This document shows positions 7,047-7,582 of a stretch of DNA of 7,582 nt, one piece after another. Each line of letters opens with the position of its first letter. Within the stretch, counting starts at the first letter, position 1. The stretch comes from Chitinophagaceae bacterium. GTDB lineage: Bacteria; Bacteroidota; Bacteroidia; Chitinophagales; Chitinophagaceae. The stretch covers positions 1-7,582 of the forward strand of contig JANYEU010000347.1 of assembly GCA_025362915.1 (NCBI GenBank), given 5' to 3'. The notes under the pieces are model-generated. The model was given only the letters and a program-made list of their open reading frames with translations. It searched no databases and was not told the DNA's origin. Both the position numbers and the translations under genes were made by a program.

Positions 7047-7427
7047 TTAATCCCAACCTTTTACACAACCATCGTAACATTCAATTTCTGGAGTTAAACC
7101 AATGTGTGTAAAATGGATTATTGATGAATTCTCTTCTGTTGAAATGTCAAAACTCATTTTAGTATTTGTCCATTCGGTTTTGTCTTTAAGCCAGGAGAGG
7201 TAACAGTCGGTAACTAACCACACTACTCTTTTATTGGGAATAACTTCAATTAGCTTGTGTGTTACAAAAATACCATTTCCGAAGTCAACAGTAAATACGC
7301 CATTCAGGTTTTCAGAATCACCTTCCAGATTTTCTGTCCACCACTCAGAAACCCTGATAATACATTTAAATGCTTTTTCAGCACTGGCTTCTACCGTAAT
7401 GCTGACATTGTAATCTTTCTTTTCCAT
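7047..7427 (-). CDS. SRPBCC/AHSA1-like protein, prematurely stopped
   Basis: Small cytoplasmic protein of the START/Bet v1-like SRPBCC superfamily, AHSA1-like (activator of Hsp90 ATPase homologue 1-like) branch. These proteins form a helix-grip fold with a hydrophobic ligand cavity, and most bacterial members have no known ligand. Seen here: an N-terminal strand with the first helix (VSITVEASAEKAFKCI), the WW pair (SEWW, 27-30), the strand KLIEVIPNKRVVWLV, and the late motif HIGLTPEIECYDGCVKGW. The frame stops at residue 126, right where the long C-terminal helix should begin, although relatives run about 140-160 residues. That helix is still encoded in frame beyond the stop, so the gene is interrupted, not naturally short. 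Without it the cavity would lack its main wall and the protein is probably unstable or inactive. The ATG at 7427 is preceded by AAAAGAAA. It converges on the response regulator. Confidence 0.8.
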   Translation of the reverse strand: MEKKDYNVSITVEASAEKAFKCIIRVSEWWTENLEGDSENLNGVFTVDFGNGIFVTHKLIEVIPNKRVVWLVTDCYLSWLKDKTEWTNTKMSFDISTEENSSIIHFTHIGLTPEIECYDGCVKGWD

Positions 7428-7481
7428 TTTCTTTTAATTTTAAATTATGGAATAATATACATTAGCTGCGAATGGTTAAAT

Positions 7482-7499
7482 CCAGTTGCATGTAGCTGG
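7482..7499. promoter_or_regulatory. Imperfect 18-bp palindrome upstream of the AHSA1-like gene
   Basis: CCAGTTGCATGTAGCTGG has 7 of 9 Watson-Crick symmetric pairs, the other two being G-T pairs. It is centred about 60 bp upstream of the start codon at 7427, where an operator could sit. It may equally be chance. The rest of 7428-7582 is A/T-rich and shows no gene that I can support. Confidence 0.2.
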
Positions 7500-7582
7500 T
7501 AAATTATTTGTTTATCAATGAGTAAAATTTGAGAGAATAGACGTGAATACCTTTTTATAGCTTAAAAAATCATGAAATAGTT

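Noticed and set aside
7516..7582. Possible end of a gene entering from the right on the minus strand
   Set aside because: A short open stretch of about 20 codons ends in TGA near 7516, but it is too short and A/T-rich to tell from chance.

Overview
The window looks like a chromosomal segment of a Bacteroidota bacterium, probably Sphingobacteriia/Chitinophagales-like. That placement is an inference from the style of the proteins, the moderate-to-low GC, the absence of clear Shine-Dalgarno sequences and the A/T-rich leaders before start codons. No rRNA, tRNA, IS element or CRISPR array is visible.

Layout. The left two thirds is on the minus strand: polA (complete DNA polymerase I, 2219-5110) followed 44 bp downstream by a UvrD/PcrA-type DNA helicase (6-2174). 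The helicase is much more AT-rich than polA. A 340-bp divergent intergenic region (5111-5450) follows. It holds a three-copy inverted/direct repeat of a ~21-nt unit, one exact match to the E. coli DnaA-box consensus, and two CACAATTGTT elements 29 bp apart. On the plus strand come an unrecognised six-helix membrane protein (5451-6101) with a strong terminator, then a NarL/FixJ-type response regulator (6249-6896) whose recognition helix is unusually acidic. A long bidirectional hairpin terminator (6915-6963) separates it from a convergent SRPBCC/AHSA1-like gene on the minus strand (7047-7427). The last 155 bp hold no gene that can be supported.

How the genes work together. Pol I and UvrD-type helicases cooperate after incision in nucleotide excision repair, so the polA-helicase pair could be a repair unit, although base composition suggests the helicase has a different history. 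The membrane protein and response regulator point the same way but are separated by a terminator, and no histidine kinase is visible. The AHSA1-like gene carries an in-frame TAA. The missing family C-terminus is still readable in the same frame for 21 codons, ending just before the shared terminator, so the gene appears to be freshly broken or to contain a sequence error.

No clear new multi-gene system is visible. The best leads are the interrupted AHSA1 gene, the palindromic repeat cluster and DnaA-box-like elements upstream of polA, and the response regulator with a non-canonical DNA-contact helix.
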